A DNA stretch of 64,000 bases from Ignavibacteria bacterium (GTDB lineage: Bacteria > Bacteroidota > Ignavibacteria > Kapaibacteriales > UBA4661). The stretch covers positions 154,021-218,020 of the forward strand of contig JACVZY010000081.1 in assembly GCA_014654705.1 (NCBI GenBank). Direction: 5' to 3'. Of the stretch, positions 9,036 through 17,445 are shown one piece after another (the first letter of the stretch is position 1; each line of letters begins with the position of its first letter). The notes under the pieces are model-generated. The model was not told the origin of the DNA. It saw only the letters and a program-made list of their open reading frames with translations, and ran no database searches. The translations under genes were made by a program, and so were the position numbers.

Positions 9036-9097
9036 ATCCTCACACTAAGCCTACCCGAAGCACCTTGCCGTGCTTTGGGCGGACTCAGTGTGAGGAT
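9036..9097. terminator. Long hairpin between convergent genes
   Basis: The outer arms ATCCTCACACT (9036-9046) and AGTGTGAGGAT (9087-9097) are perfectly complementary. An inner stem pairs CCCGAAGCAC (9054-9063) with GTGCTTTGGG (9070-9079) around the loop CTTGCC. No strong T-run follows on either strand. It lies 26 bp after the hydrolase stop and 51 bp from the end of the convergent gene, so it probably acts as a shared 3' end or mRNA-stabilising structure. Confidence 0.6.
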
Positions 9098-9148
9098 TGT
9101 TTGGTATCGGTTCGTTTGGCGAGCAATACTTGACTGATTACTGTACCG

Positions 9149-9571
9149 CTAGAGGACGCTGACTACCACAAAAACCGCTATAAAGACGAATATCATTACT
9201 CCCAAAATGATAGAATAGTTCTTGGGTTCGATGTGTCCGGACTTATCCATTTGCCTTATCAAAGGGAATAATCGCCAAAAAAATGATGCGGTTGCGATAG
9301 CCAGTGCCGGTAGGGTCATCTCTTGAAGATTGACATCGCCAAAGACGATAATCGCTGCCAAGAGCAGAAGAAAAATCAGCTTTGCTCCGGCAACCCAAAA
9401 CACAAGGTATCGGATAAAATCATGGATTTCCGGGTACTGTTTGGATTTTTCCCATGCAGTAAAAACTCCGGGCGCATTGGCGTATTTAGAACCCGGAGCA
9501 AAATAGAGGGCTAGCACATTCGCTACCTCCAATACCATAAAGACAACAATAACAATGGTTATCGGGGTCAT
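9149..9571 (-). CDS. Unknown four-helix membrane protein
   Basis: Not recognised. It has 140 residues with four hydrophobic segments at roughly 3-25, 54-78, 85-105 and 118-139, so an inner-membrane protein. The loop between helices 1 and 2 holds FAPGSKYANAPGVFTAWEKSKQYPEIHDF; a short polar loop with RQMDKSGHIEPKN precedes the last helix. There is no catalytic motif. It is the first of three unrecognised minus-strand envelope genes, with more than 200 bp to the next, so it is probably a separate transcript. The hairpin at 9036-9097 would close its mRNA. Confidence 0.7.
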   Translation of the reverse strand: MTPITIVIVVFMVLEVANVLALYFAPGSKYANAPGVFTAWEKSKQYPEIHDFIRYLVFWVAGAKLIFLLLLAAIIVFGDVNLQEMTLPALAIATASFFWRLFPLIRQMDKSGHIEPKNYSIILGVMIFVFIAVFVVVSVL

Positions 9572-9795
9572 GGTTCTGCCTTTCTCAAACGGCGTGAATT
9601 CAAATCTTGTTTACACCAGTTCCAAGTTACCAAAGTAGATAAAAGCGGGTACAAACGCAAATCGAATCCGTTTAATGTAAGCAGTGGAGCGGTAAACTGA
9701 GGAGTTCTTCACTCTGGCGGGGGAGCGGGAATCGCCAGGTGCCCATCGCCAGCAGGGCAAGTTCAGGGCGACGTCACCAAGTATCTTAAAAAAAC

Positions 9796-10461
9796 TTATT
9801 CTGACTCTAACTTTTCTGGCAATAATGAACTTAAAAATATTTGCCAATTTACCCCTAAAGTTAGGTCATGGATATTTCGCTTGGTACTTGAATTCTCACG
9901 AAAAAGATAAGTATATCTCAAACATGGCTCTAAACTCATATTTTTCGTGTAAAAAATGGACACTCCAATACAAATATTTCCTGAATAGACTACATCAAAC
10001 GAAGATTTTACTTCCCCTTTTTCTTTTGTAAGACCAAGTGAAGGTTGAAACAACAGTCCACCTTCAATAAACGGAATAATCTGATTCCCAAAATCTTGTA
10101 AAAGAAATCTTAAAAATGGTGCAATCCCAATGGAAACAAAACTTACGTCGTAATCTACTTTCACACTATTTCCCTGCGTCTTAGAACCAAAGTAACTAGA
10201 AAATCCAGAAATAACTTTACCTCCTAAAATTAGCTTTGGACTCATTAACACACCTAAACTAGGGCTAATTCCTGCGGTAAATGTTGTATTCAATTCCAAT
10301 CCTCCGGCAGAATCCAAACTTCTCGTACTTGCATTATAGCCTGTGTACGCACCAATGCCAACCATGTACTTGATGTCTTTCTGCTGTGAAAATAGTGAAA
10401 GTGAGGATAACTGCCCCAATATGATGATAAGGGTAGAGTAAGCAATGTATCGTATTTTCAT
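9796..10461 (-). CDS. Secreted outer-membrane beta-barrel protein
   Basis: 221 residues from the ATG at 10461 (a GTG sits just before it). The N-terminal signal peptide ends after LSLFSQQ. The rest has alternating hydrophobic/polar strands rich in Gly, Tyr, Phe and Ser, such as YMVGIGAYTGYNAS, FVSIGIAPFLRFL, PFIEGGLLFQPSLGL and LTLGVNWQIF, which is typical of the small PorT-like/OMP_b-brl barrels of Bacteroidota. It lacks a terminal aromatic, ending in LPEKLESE, so the last strand lies slightly inside. Function unknown. The codon use is more AT-rich than in the flanking folC/hydrolase block. Confidence 0.75.
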   Translation of the reverse strand: MKIRYIAYSTLIIILGQLSSLSLFSQQKDIKYMVGIGAYTGYNASTRSLDSAGGLELNTTFTAGISPSLGVLMSPKLILGGKVISGFSSYFGSKTQGNSVKVDYDVSFVSIGIAPFLRFLLQDFGNQIIPFIEGGLLFQPSLGLTKEKGEVKSSFDVVYSGNICIGVSIFYTKNMSLEPCLRYTYLFRENSSTKRNIHDLTLGVNWQIFLSSLLPEKLESE

Positions 10462-10599
10462 CACGAGTAAATTTAATTGATGAATAAATTTGAATATTTA
10501 CAGGCAAACTACAAACTCTGGTGCGAGAACAGGAATTGAAGAACTCCCGTAATCGGCAGCGACCAGATTGGCAAAGCAAGGCGGGAAGCACCCAAATCA

Positions 10600-10821
10600 T
10601 TACTTCGGTTGTGCTGCTCCATTAAAGCCTGCTTGAAAACCACGAACGAAATCGGAGTGGCTAAAACCAAGCATAAGCCCCAGAGCCAAGCAAATAATCG
10701 CAAACCAAAGGACTTTTTTGGGTGTGGTTGTCAAATTTGCTTGAAAATATTTATTCGCAAAGTACATGAAAAATGCAGCAGCACTAGCACCATACGCCAT
10801 TTGAGAGAGAGCTTCCAGCAT
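10600..10821 (-). CDS. Small two-helix membrane protein
   Basis: 73 residues from the ATG at 10821. An open frame extends upstream to 10965, but that extension is basic, Cys-rich and unlike a protein N-terminus. Two hydrophobic helices are visible (AYGASAAAFFMYFANKYF and KVLWFAIICLALGLMLGF), joined by a short TTTPKK loop, with a polar tail ending NGAAQPK. No family is recognised. It lies 138 bp ahead of the beta-barrel gene on the same strand and may be expressed with it. Confidence 0.5.
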   Translation of the reverse strand: MLEALSQMAYGASAAAFFMYFANKYFQANLTTTPKKVLWFAIICLALGLMLGFSHSDFVRGFQAGFNGAAQPK

Positions 10822-11003
10822 ATTCACAAAAGTAAAATGAAAAAAGCAACATTTGAGAAAAGTAACATTGCACCGCAAATCAAGATTCACGCCAACTTCT
10901 ATCCACTGTTCAGAGAGCCACCAAACCAGTTTCGGCGTATTTTTTACTCCCGTCAAAATAATCAAAAATTTGTTTATTGTCCAAACAGTAAGTTATCAAA
11001 CGC

Positions 11004-11034
11004 AACAAGGCAGCCATTAGGCTGCCTTGTTTTT
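11004..11034. terminator. Hairpin terminator after the ABC-2 permease
   Basis: A perfect 12-bp stem pairs AACAAGGCAGCC (11004-11015) with GGCTGCCTTGTT (11020-11031) around the loop ATTA. The T-run is on the plus strand; on the minus strand only TTGCGTTTG follows. The only transcript known to reach it is the minus-strand permease, whose stop is 24 bp away, so it most likely terminates that gene. Confidence 0.7.
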
Positions 11035-11057
11035 ATCATTTTGCAAAAAAAAATGCT

Positions 11058-12311
11058 TTATTTATCTTTCAAAAACTCCCATATTTCCGGGAGTGTCGGG
11101 CGTTTGCCATAGACTAAGATGGCTACACGGAAAACTTTTGCAGAAAAATACGTTACAATTACCGTTGCCAGAAGCAAAAGCGTCAGACTGAGCGCAATTT
11201 CCCATAAGGGCGGCATTTGGATGCTGATACGCATTGCCATAATCGTCGGCGCAGTGAAGGGGATGTAGCTGAAGACTTTGGCAATCGTGGAGTTCGGATT
11301 TTGCAGCACAACCGTCAATAAGGTCATCGGTACGATAAGCAACATCGTTGCATATGACGTGATTTGCTGCGCTTCTTGCTCGGTAGTGGTGAGCGACCCC
11401 AAGCCCAGCAACAATGAGGCATACAGCAGATAGCCAAAAAGCATAAAGAGAAGCGTTACCGGAAGATTACTCAGTGCCGAAATCGATACGCCGAAGTACA
11501 TGACCGCTCCAATGCCAAAGACGCTCCAGACCAATGCCTGTGCTATGCCCAAGCCGGAAAGCCCCAAAAGTTTGCCCATCATTAGTTCAAAGGGCGAACA
11601 GGACGATACGAGTATTTCCATGATACGATTGTTTTTCTCTTCCACCAGCCCGCGCACAAGCATTTGTCCCGTTCCCAGAATGAGGATGAACAAAATCAGC
11701 ACTGATGCGTATGCCAGACCGAAGACTTCCAGAAAGCCGCTTTCCTTGGCATTACCGTCTTTGCTCAGTTTGAGCGAGGTCGTTTCAAGCGATTGTGAAA
11801 GGCTCTTGAACACGGTCAAATCAATGCCCTTCTTGACGGCAGCCTGCTCGGTGAGTGCTTTTTCGATACCGCGCTCAATCGCGTTGATGTCGCGTATATT
11901 CCCAACGTTGTCGCTGCGGTACTCGATTTTGTGCGTGGTTTCCACATCGGCAGGAATGACAAAAAGTCCCGTAAAATCGCCTTTGAACACGCGCGGCGAA
12001 TAATCTTTCAAAAACGCCTCGCGGCTCATCAGCTTCGCGTCCACCGGCACAAGGTCGAAATTCTGCATCCCGTTCTTGAGTTTGTACTTCTGCGTCAGCA
12101 TCGCTTGAACAGGTTCGCGGAGGGACATTGTTTCGTCGTAGAACGCAAATTTTTTGGTGCTTTCATCGCCCCGGAGCGCCAGAAGTGAGGGCAATGCTGC
12201 GAAGACAAGCATAATGAGCGGAGTTGCCACAAGTGAGATGATAAAAGCCTTCGTGCGGGCTTTTTCGATAAATTCCCAACGAGCAACAGCAAAAAGTTTT
12301 TGGAAGTTCAT
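11058..12311 (-). CDS. ABC-2 type permease (NatB-like)
   Basis: Membrane subunit of an ABC exporter, 417 residues from the ATG at 12311. It has the ABC-2/NatB layout: a first helix after ARWEFIEKARTKAFIISLVATPLIML, an extracytoplasmic domain of about 150 residues (about 50-200), then five or six helices. The diagnostic cytoplasmic coupling segment GLVEEKNNRIMEILVSSCSPFELMMGKLLG is present. In B. subtilis NatAB exports Na+; other members export lipids or peptides, so no substrate is assigned. The partner ATPase is not adjacent: about 550 bp without a gene lie upstream and the hairpin at 11004 lies downstream. Confidence 0.88.
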   Translation of the reverse strand: MNFQKLFAVARWEFIEKARTKAFIISLVATPLIMLVFAALPSLLALRGDESTKKFAFYDETMSLREPVQAMLTQKYKLKNGMQNFDLVPVDAKLMSREAFLKDYSPRVFKGDFTGLFVIPADVETTHKIEYRSDNVGNIRDINAIERGIEKALTEQAAVKKGIDLTVFKSLSQSLETTSLKLSKDGNAKESGFLEVFGLAYASVLILFILILGTGQMLVRGLVEEKNNRIMEILVSSCSPFELMMGKLLGLSGLGIAQALVWSVFGIGAVMYFGVSISALSNLPVTLLFMLFGYLLYASLLLGLGSLTTTEQEAQQITSYATMLLIVPMTLLTVVLQNPNSTIAKVFSYIPFTAPTIMAMRISIQMPPLWEIALSLTLLLLATVIVTYFSAKVFRVAILVYGKRPTLPEIWEFLKDK

Positions 12312-12868
12312 GCGGGTTTGCAGCAAAAGTGGAACATTGGTAAACTGTGAAGAGCGTAAGCACGACGGCAAATATCGCTTCTTTCGGGTTGATTTCCAAA
12401 ACGGAATCCTTCTGCGGAAGTTTCAACTCCTCACAAAAAGATATACGCTTGCTCCATCTGCATTATGCCGCAAGTAGGGTAATCGCATGAAAAGTTATTG
12501 AAAAGTTATTACAGCGAAAAGACTTTTTCAGGGTAGTTATTATTAGCGAAGAAAGCATTTGTCAAATGTTGCGGTATCGAGCATCCGAAAAACCTTGCTG
12601 GCGGTATCATGTGGCGGACTGCCGCTCATCAGAGCCAAGTCCAGTCTGGTGCGGAAAAACTCTTGGTTAGGAAAACAAATTTCCGTGTTCTCCGCCACTG
12701 TTGACACTTCTTTTCATGCGATCGCCTTGCGCGTTTGGTGTCAATCTTTTTTAGGACGGCTCATCAACAAAGTCCCAATAAGCCGCTTTCAAACACCAAT
12801 CTACAAGCATTTGTCGGCATCATCGTCCATAGTATCAATTCACCACAAACTCGTTTTTTAAGGAATTG
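12312..12868. other. Intergenic, no gene seen
   Basis: About 550 bp between the divergent permease and TspO-like genes. Short open frames exist on both strands, but none has plausible protein composition or a recognisable motif. The only local structure seen is a short tandem repeat GAAAAGTTATT x2 near 12488. No RNA gene was recognised. Confidence 0.5.
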
Positions 12869-13660
12869 ATGATGACTACGCAATCTGCTTCTTCGACCAA
12901 CACCCTTTTTCGCCCGATACTAACGGCTCTGGCGGTTATCATTACCCTCATCACCAATACGCTTGCCGTCGTGCTGCCGCTCAATAACCGCTCCACAAAA
13001 GCAATTTCGGATAGCTTCAATGTCTTTTTTACGCCATCAGGCTATGTGTTTTCGATTTGGAGCGTGATTTATACTGCACTAATTGCCTTTGCTGTTTACT
13101 CGTTCCTGCCTCGAAACCGCACAAATGCTACGCTTCAGGCAATATTTACTTGGTTTTTGCTCAGTTGCGCGATGAATAGCGCGTGGATTTTTCTATGGCA
13201 TTACGGTTTTTACCCGCTTACGATGCTGGTGATGCTGGTGCTGCTTGCTTCGCTCGTGATGGTCTTTGTTCGGCTTGGCATTGGCGAAACGCGCTATTCC
13301 GGCAGCAATTTTTGGTGCGTCCGCTTTACCTTCAGCGTGTATTTGGGTTGGATTTGCGTGGCGACAATTGCCAACGCAACGGCACTCCTCTACGATATGC
13401 AATGGAGCGGCTTCGGGGTAAGCGCAGAAGTATGGACGGCGATAATGCTCGGCGTTGCGGTTACCTTGGGAGCAATCCTCATCGAAACAAGGCGCGATAC
13501 GCTCTTGGTAGCCGTTTTTCTCTGGGCATTTGTGGGTATTGCGCTGAAACATTCGTCCGTGGCGGTGGTGGGCGCAAGCGCATGGGTGGCAGTTGCTCTT
13601 ACGGCACTATTGCTTGTTCGTGGAGTGATGCTCTTGCGGCGAAATATGCAGATTGTGTAA
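12869..13660 (+). CDS. TspO/MBR-related membrane protein
   Basis: Integral membrane protein of 263 residues with about seven hydrophobic helices. The segment NVFFTPSGYVFSIWSVIYTALIAFAVYSF matches the start of the tryptophan-rich sensory (TspO/MBR) fold, where PxGxxFxxxW is the signature. The SCAMNSAWIFLWHYGFYPL stretch corresponds to the conserved N-x-x-W-x-x-x-F helix. It is longer than a classical TspO (about 160 residues) and belongs to the extended group often annotated as tryptophan-rich sensory proteins. Known TspO proteins bind porphyrins or isoprenoids. Two ATG codons (12869, 12872) are possible. It stands alone upstream of an oxidoreductase remnant. Confidence 0.75.
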   Translation: MMTTQSASSTNTLFRPILTALAVIITLITNTLAVVLPLNNRSTKAISDSFNVFFTPSGYVFSIWSVIYTALIAFAVYSFLPRNRTNATLQAIFTWFLLSCAMNSAWIFLWHYGFYPLTMLVMLVLLASLVMVFVRLGIGETRYSGSNFWCVRFTFSVYLGWICVATIANATALLYDMQWSGFGVSAEVWTAIMLGVAVTLGAILIETRRDTLLVAVFLWAFVGIALKHSSVAVVGASAWVAVALTALLLVRGVMLLRRNMQIV

Positions 13661-13759
13661 AAACCTCGACCGTTTTTGTCGGCTCGTTTGTCTCAAGTGA
13701 TAATAAGGAAATTATTCTTTTATTCACTTTTGAAAGACAATACGACGAAACAAGTACAG

Positions 13760-14044
13760 ATGAACGCTTACGGCACACCAACTGTGCTGACAATGATGGA
13801 AATAGCCGTGCCGAAAGCGCAAGCCGGCAAGATACTGCTCAAAGTCGAGGCTGTCGGTGTCAATTATTCCGATGTGCTGCGCCGCAAAAACACGTATCTC
13901 ATGCCAACACCGCTCCCGTACATACTTGGTGCAGAGGCGGTCGGCGAAATCGTTGGTCTCGGCAAAGGAGTCAAAGCACAGCCTTTTCAGATTGGAAGCC
14001 GCATGCGCTCCTCTCCATTCAAATCCTCATACCATATCGGATGA
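13760..14044 (+). pseudogene. Truncated quinone oxidoreductase (N-terminal fragment)
   Basis: From the ATG at 13760 about 82 residues match the GroES-like N-terminal half of zeta-crystallin/quinone oxidoreductases: MNAYGTPTVLTMMEI, KILLKVEAVGVNYSDVLRRKNTY, PYILGAEAVGEIVGLGKGVK and FQIGSRM. The frame then runs into about 12 unrelated residues and stops at 14044, where a functional enzyme would continue for another 240 or so residues with the Rossmann domain. No later part of the gene is found downstream; the stop overlaps the start of the EEP hydrolase. It is best explained as a deletion remnant. Confidence 0.75.
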
Positions 14045-14958
14045 TTACGTCTATGAGATTTTCTCACCTTCTGAATACACGACTTTTTCGCATCAAACTT
14101 ATTGTTGCTGGTCTTTTCTGCTTCGCACCCGTGAACTGTCTCGCACAGCAAGCTACAGCACGAGAGCGAGAATACCTCAACGTGATGACGTTCAACATTC
14201 GATTTAACAATCCCAGCGACAGCGCAAATAATTGGGCTTTCCGCAAGGAGTTTGTGAGCAGCCAAATATTGTTCCATGAGACGCACATTCTTGGCGTGCA
14301 AGAGGCACTTTTCGACCAAATTCAAGACCTCCAAGAGCGTCTCCCACGCTACAAACTCATAGGAATCGGGCGCGATGATGGCAGAACGAAAGGGGAGTTC
14401 AGTGCGATATTTTTTGATTCCACGAGATTTGAAGCGATAACTTCCGGCACAATCTGGCTTTCACCGACACCGAGCATTGCCGGAAGCAAAGGTTGGGATG
14501 CCGCACTGCCGCGCATAGCCACGTGGGTACGGCTGCGAGACAAGCCCACAAGCCACTTTGTCAACGTCATCAATACGCACTTTGACCATCAAGGGCTTCA
14601 GGCACGCAAAGAAAGTGCTCGCTGTATTCTCAAAAAACTTTCTGAAATGCAGCCCTCAGCAACGGTTGTCCGACATTCTATTGTAATGGGCGATTTGAAT
14701 TCTATCCCCACCGACGACCCCGCGATGATATTTTCGAGTGTTCTCAAGGATAGCAAAGCGATTTCCCGCACACCGCATTATGGTCCCACGGGTACATTCA
14801 ACGGCTTTGGCAAAAGCGAGCAGGATGACCAGCCAATAGATTACATCTTTGTTTCAAGCGATATTGACGTCATGCAGCACGCCACGCTTTCCCAAACGTG
14901 GCACGGGCGCTTCTCATCTGACCATTTTCCCGTAGTTGCCCGCCTGCACCTGAAATAA
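14041..14958 (+). CDS. Secreted endonuclease/exonuclease/phosphatase-family hydrolase
   Basis: 305 residues from the ATG at 14041; the ATG at 14053 is equally possible. A signal peptide (FRIKLIVAGLFCFAPVNCLAQQ) sends it to the periplasm or outside. The EEP fold is shown by NVMTFNIRFNNP, HILGVQEALFDQ with the Mg-binding Glu, NVINTHFDHQG, the catalytic VMGDLNSIP and the final SSDHFPVVARL. In this family the same fold cleaves phosphodiesters in DNA, lipids or inositol phosphates; the closest general type is the small secreted 'metal-dependent hydrolase' group of Bacteroidota. Its start overlaps the end of the oxidoreductase remnant. Confidence 0.92.
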   Translation: MITSMRFSHLLNTRLFRIKLIVAGLFCFAPVNCLAQQATAREREYLNVMTFNIRFNNPSDSANNWAFRKEFVSSQILFHETHILGVQEALFDQIQDLQERLPRYKLIGIGRDDGRTKGEFSAIFFDSTRFEAITSGTIWLSPTPSIAGSKGWDAALPRIATWVRLRDKPTSHFVNVINTHFDHQGLQARKESARCILKKLSEMQPSATVVRHSIVMGDLNSIPTDDPAMIFSSVLKDSKAISRTPHYGPTGTFNGFGKSEQDDQPIDYIFVSSDIDVMQHATLSQTWHGRFSSDHFPVVARLHLK

Positions 14959-14982
14959 AAAAAAGCAAAAAATACGGCAACA

Positions 14983-15012
14983 AAAAGCCGCATCAGATTT
15001 GAAGCGGCTTTT
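14983..15012. terminator. Bidirectional intrinsic terminator
   Basis: Stem AAAAGCCGC (14983-14991) pairs with GCGGCTTTT (15004-15012) around a 12-nt loop. It is T-rich on both sides, best on the minus strand. It lies between the convergent EEP gene (stop 14958) and the rhodanese gene (stop 15056), and ends the sulfur operon. Confidence 0.85.
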
Positions 15013-15055
15013 GGGTTTTAATGCAAAAAGACATGTGTTGGTGCGTGGTATTTGT

Positions 15056-15382
15056 TTACCAGCGCATCATACCGCCCGAAAGATTTTTCACGGAATATCC
15101 GGCTTGGCTCAGAATACCACACGCAGAAGAACTACGCCCACCGCTTGCGCAGTACACCACGATTTCGCGGTTTTTGTAGCGTTCTAATTCCTTCATCCGC
15201 GATGGTAATTCACCAAGCGGAATCAAGACCGAACCCGGAATATTCTTCGCTTTGTGTTCCTGAGGCTGCCGCACGTCCAGCAGAATAGGCTTGTCATTGG
15301 TAGTCAGAAGTTGCTTGAGTTCTTGTGCGGAAATAGTAGCTACACCGCCGCCGCCAAGAAGAGATTTGAACATATCGAACAT
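15056..15382 (-). CDS. Cytoplasmic single-domain rhodanese
   Basis: Small sulfurtransferase of 108 residues from the ATG at 15382 (15373 also possible); the longer frame to 15484 is rejected because it overlaps the upstream gene. After a short hydrophobic start (MFKSLLGGGGVATIS) comes one rhodanese domain: ILLDVRQPQEHKAKNIPGSVLIPLGEL, then the active-site loop VVYCASGGRS with the persulfide-forming Cys, then CGILSQAGYSVKNLSGGMMRW. It is the last gene of the minus-strand sulfur operon and is followed by a terminator. Its likely role is to carry sulfane sulfur from persulfides in the cytoplasm. Confidence 0.9.
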   Translation of the reverse strand: MFDMFKSLLGGGGVATISAQELKQLLTTNDKPILLDVRQPQEHKAKNIPGSVLIPLGELPSRMKELERYKNREIVVYCASGGRSSSACGILSQAGYSVKNLSGGMMRW

Positions 15383-15450
15383 AACATCTAAAAAAATTGT
15401 GAAAGAAAAATTGTATATGACTGAATGTGAGAATTTGAAGTTACCGTTCT

Positions 15451-15909
15451 TTAACGCTCCACGGGGAAGTGTGCCTGATTCCATTCGATTATTCCGCCTT
15501 CCATGTTAATTGGCGTAAATCCTTTTTGCCCAAGCATATCGCTCGCGCGTTTGCTTCGTACTCCGGAGCGGCAATACACGAGAATTGTCTGTTTTTTGAA
15601 TGGTGCAAGTTCATTGATACGGTTTTCTAATTCTTGGACAGGAATGTGAACGGCATTTTTCAAATGTCCTGTTTCACTGGTAAATTCCTCTTTTGTGCGC
15701 ACATCCAAGACAATAACGGTAGTGCTTGAGTCGAGCATTTTTTTTGCTTGCTCTACCGATACTGATTTATTAGTGCCGCCGAAGGAAGAACAGGAAAAAG
15801 CCGGTAGCAGAAACATGATGAAAAGCACTGACGAAATGCCCGTCAAGACAGTATTGCGGAGGAGCTTCGGAGAGATAAAAGCGGTTTGTGGTTGTTGTGA
15901 GGATTTCAT
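15451..15909 (-). CDS. Rhodanese-domain lipoprotein
   Basis: 152 residues with a lipoprotein signal: hydrophobic LTGISSVLFIMFLLPAFSC, lipidated Cys at about residue 40. The mature part is a single rhodanese domain: VIVLDVRTKEEFTSETGHLKNAVHIPV, active loop LVYCRSGVRSKRAS, and GFTPINMEGGIIEW. It would act in the periplasm, a sulfurtransferase separate from the cytoplasmic rhodanese encoded next. It is in the minus-strand sulfur operon 36 bp after the exporter gene, so sulfane sulfur appears to be handled on both sides of the inner membrane. Confidence 0.9.
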   Translation of the reverse strand: MKSSQQPQTAFISPKLLRNTVLTGISSVLFIMFLLPAFSCSSFGGTNKSVSVEQAKKMLDSSTTVIVLDVRTKEEFTSETGHLKNAVHIPVQELENRINELAPFKKQTILVYCRSGVRSKRASDMLGQKGFTPINMEGGIIEWNQAHFPVER

Positions 15910-15945
15910 AACGGTTGTTGTGGAAAAGGTAATTGATGACGATAG

Positions 15946-17010
15946 TTATAGAAAAGAAATGACGCTCCACAGAGCAAGCGCGGAAACTGCTACCCACAAG
16001 ACAATACCTTGCAAAAGCGGCTTTATGCCAACGGTAAGCAGCATTGTTTTGGACAGCCCCGTGCCTATCAGGAAGAGCGTTAGTGTAAGTCCTGCCTTAG
16101 CAAGTGGGACAATATACCCACCCAGCACTGATGCGCCCGGCAAGAACGTCGTGATAACCGAAGCAAGAATAAAAAACAATACAAAATAGGGAATAGCGAT
16201 CTTCGTGCTTGAAGCGCTCGCGGGCGCTTCGCTGGACGATTCCTTGGACGATTCATTCGAGAGCGCTGCCGCCGCACTGTTCCTTATCCACAGCGCTGTG
16301 GCGAGCGTAACGGGGATAATCCAGAGTGCGCGGCTGAGTTTGACCGTTGTGGCGGTTGCAAGGGCTTCTGAGCCAAATTTTGCCGCCGCGCCCACTACAG
16401 AACTGGTGTCGTGAATTGCGATTGCTGCCCACACACCGAACTGCTCTTGTGTTAGCCCCAGTGCGGTTCCCAGAGGCGGAAAGAGAAAAAGCGCCAGTGC
16501 ATTCAGGATAAACACGGTTCCCAGCGCAACGGAAATTTCGGTTTCGTCAGCCTTCAGCACTGGAGCGACTGCTGCGATGGCGCTTCCACCACAAATTGCC
16601 GTGCCGACGCTTATCAAATACGAGGAATGTCCGCGAACACCCAGAAATTTGCCCAGCAGCAACCCTAGCGAAAGCGTGCCTGCAATGCCGGCAATCGTAA
16701 AGCCCACGCCCGTTTGCCCCGCCTTGACGATACTGTACGCATTGATGCCAAAGCCCAAACCTACCACCGATGCTTGCAGGAGCCATTTTATCGTGCGACT
16801 GCTTGCTTGGCGGTGCGGATGCTCCACCGTAAAAGCGAACAGAATACCCAGCGCCAGCGCCACCGGCGGTGAAATAATCGGCAACCACACGCTGCTCAGC
16901 ACAATCGCCACACCGAGCCAGAATAAGCCTTTGCTTATAGTTGAGGAATGAACAAGAAGGCGCGGAATGGTTACCGATTCAGCATGTGTCATTTTTGCAG
17001 AAGAGTTCAT
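15946..17010 (-). CDS. YeiH/UPF0324-family sulfate (sulfite) exporter-like protein
   Basis: Integral membrane protein of 354 residues with about ten helices, matching the YeiH family. Recognisable segments are PPVALALGILFAFTVEHP, LLQASVVGLGFGIN, LISVGTAICGGSAIAAVAPVLKA, LNALALFLFPPLGTALGLTQEQFGVWAAIAIHDTSSVVGAAA and the C-terminal LFLIGTGLSKTMLLTVGIKPLLQGIVLWV. Members are annotated as putative sulfate exporters; the neighbours here (persulfide dioxygenase, rhodaneses) suggest removal of sulfite or another oxidised sulfur product. It starts only 3 bp after the thioredoxin stop, so the two are translationally close. A Ser/Ala-rich insertion (about residues 248-268) lies in a loop. Confidence 0.88.
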   Translation of the reverse strand: MNSSAKMTHAESVTIPRLLVHSSTISKGLFWLGVAIVLSSVWLPIISPPVALALGILFAFTVEHPHRQASSRTIKWLLQASVVGLGFGINAYSIVKAGQTGVGFTIAGIAGTLSLGLLLGKFLGVRGHSSYLISVGTAICGGSAIAAVAPVLKADETEISVALGTVFILNALALFLFPPLGTALGLTQEQFGVWAAIAIHDTSSVVGAAAKFGSEALATATTVKLSRALWIIPVTLATALWIRNSAAAALSNESSKESSSEAPASASSTKIAIPYFVLFFILASVITTFLPGASVLGGYIVPLAKAGLTLTLFLIGTGLSKTMLLTVGIKPLLQGIVLWVAVSALALWSVISFL

Positions 17011-17013
17011 GAG

Positions 17014-17397
17014 TTATTTTTCTGCTCCGGTGGTCTGCATTTCGGGATTGACCAAGACTTCTTCGATGGCATCTTGTAAGGCACTTTTCGGGAGCGCACC
17101 CATTGCCATTTGTGGCTTGCCGTTTTTGGGAATGAAAAGAATACTCGGTATGCTACGAATGTTGAAGACGGCGGCAAGTTCTTGCTCGGCTTCGGTGTCA
17201 ATTTTGTAAAAATTCACAGTACCTGCATATTCGTTGGAGAGTTCTTCAAAGACCGGAGCAAACGCCCGACACGGTCCGCACCACTCCGCCCAAAAGTCAA
17301 TGACGCATGGAAGGTCGCCGTTGTATGACCATTCTTTTTGTGTTTCGTAGTTGAAGACCTTTTCTAAAAAGGTCTCTTTTGTGAGATGGATAGTCAT
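17014..17397 (-). CDS. trxA: Thioredoxin
   Basis: 127-residue thioredoxin fold with the canonical active site [12 protein letters not shown] and the cis-Pro segment [17 protein letters not shown]. The N-terminus is longer than in E. coli Trx and holds [18 protein letters not shown], as in the Trx variants that Bacteroidota keep beside metallo-hydrolases. There is no signal peptide. It lies between the CstB-like gene (48 bp away) and the exporter gene (3 bp). The likely role is to reduce persulfides or disulfides formed by the dioxygenase and rhodaneses of the operon. Confidence 0.95.
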   Translation of the reverse strand: MTIHLTKETFLEKVFNYETQKEWSYNGDLPCVIDFWAEWCGPCRAFAPVFEELSNEYAGTVNFYKIDTEAEQELAAVFNIRSIPSILFIPKNGKPQMAMGALPKSALQDAIEEVLVNPEMQTTGAEK

Positions 17398-17445
17398 GAT
17401 TGTTTCCTTTGAAAAAAATTGGATAGTTTGATGAGTATTGCTTCC

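Noticed and set aside
10822..10965. N-terminal extension of the small two-helix protein
   Set aside because: Its composition (basic, several Cys and Trp) is unlike a coding region, and the ATG at 10821 gives a sensible membrane protein.
12163..12426. Minus-strand frame with a hydrophobic stretch upstream of the permease
   Set aside because: It overlaps the permease 5' end in another frame, has an abnormal Cys-rich middle and no recognisable motif.
13183..14040. Long open frame continuous with the EEP hydrolase
   Set aside because: This part overlaps the TspO-like gene in another frame and has no domain composition; a signal peptide begins at 14041, so the gene starts there.
15383..15484. 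Longer start for the cytoplasmic rhodanese
   Set aside because: It would overlap the end of the rhodanese lipoprotein gene and adds a stretch unrelated to the domain.
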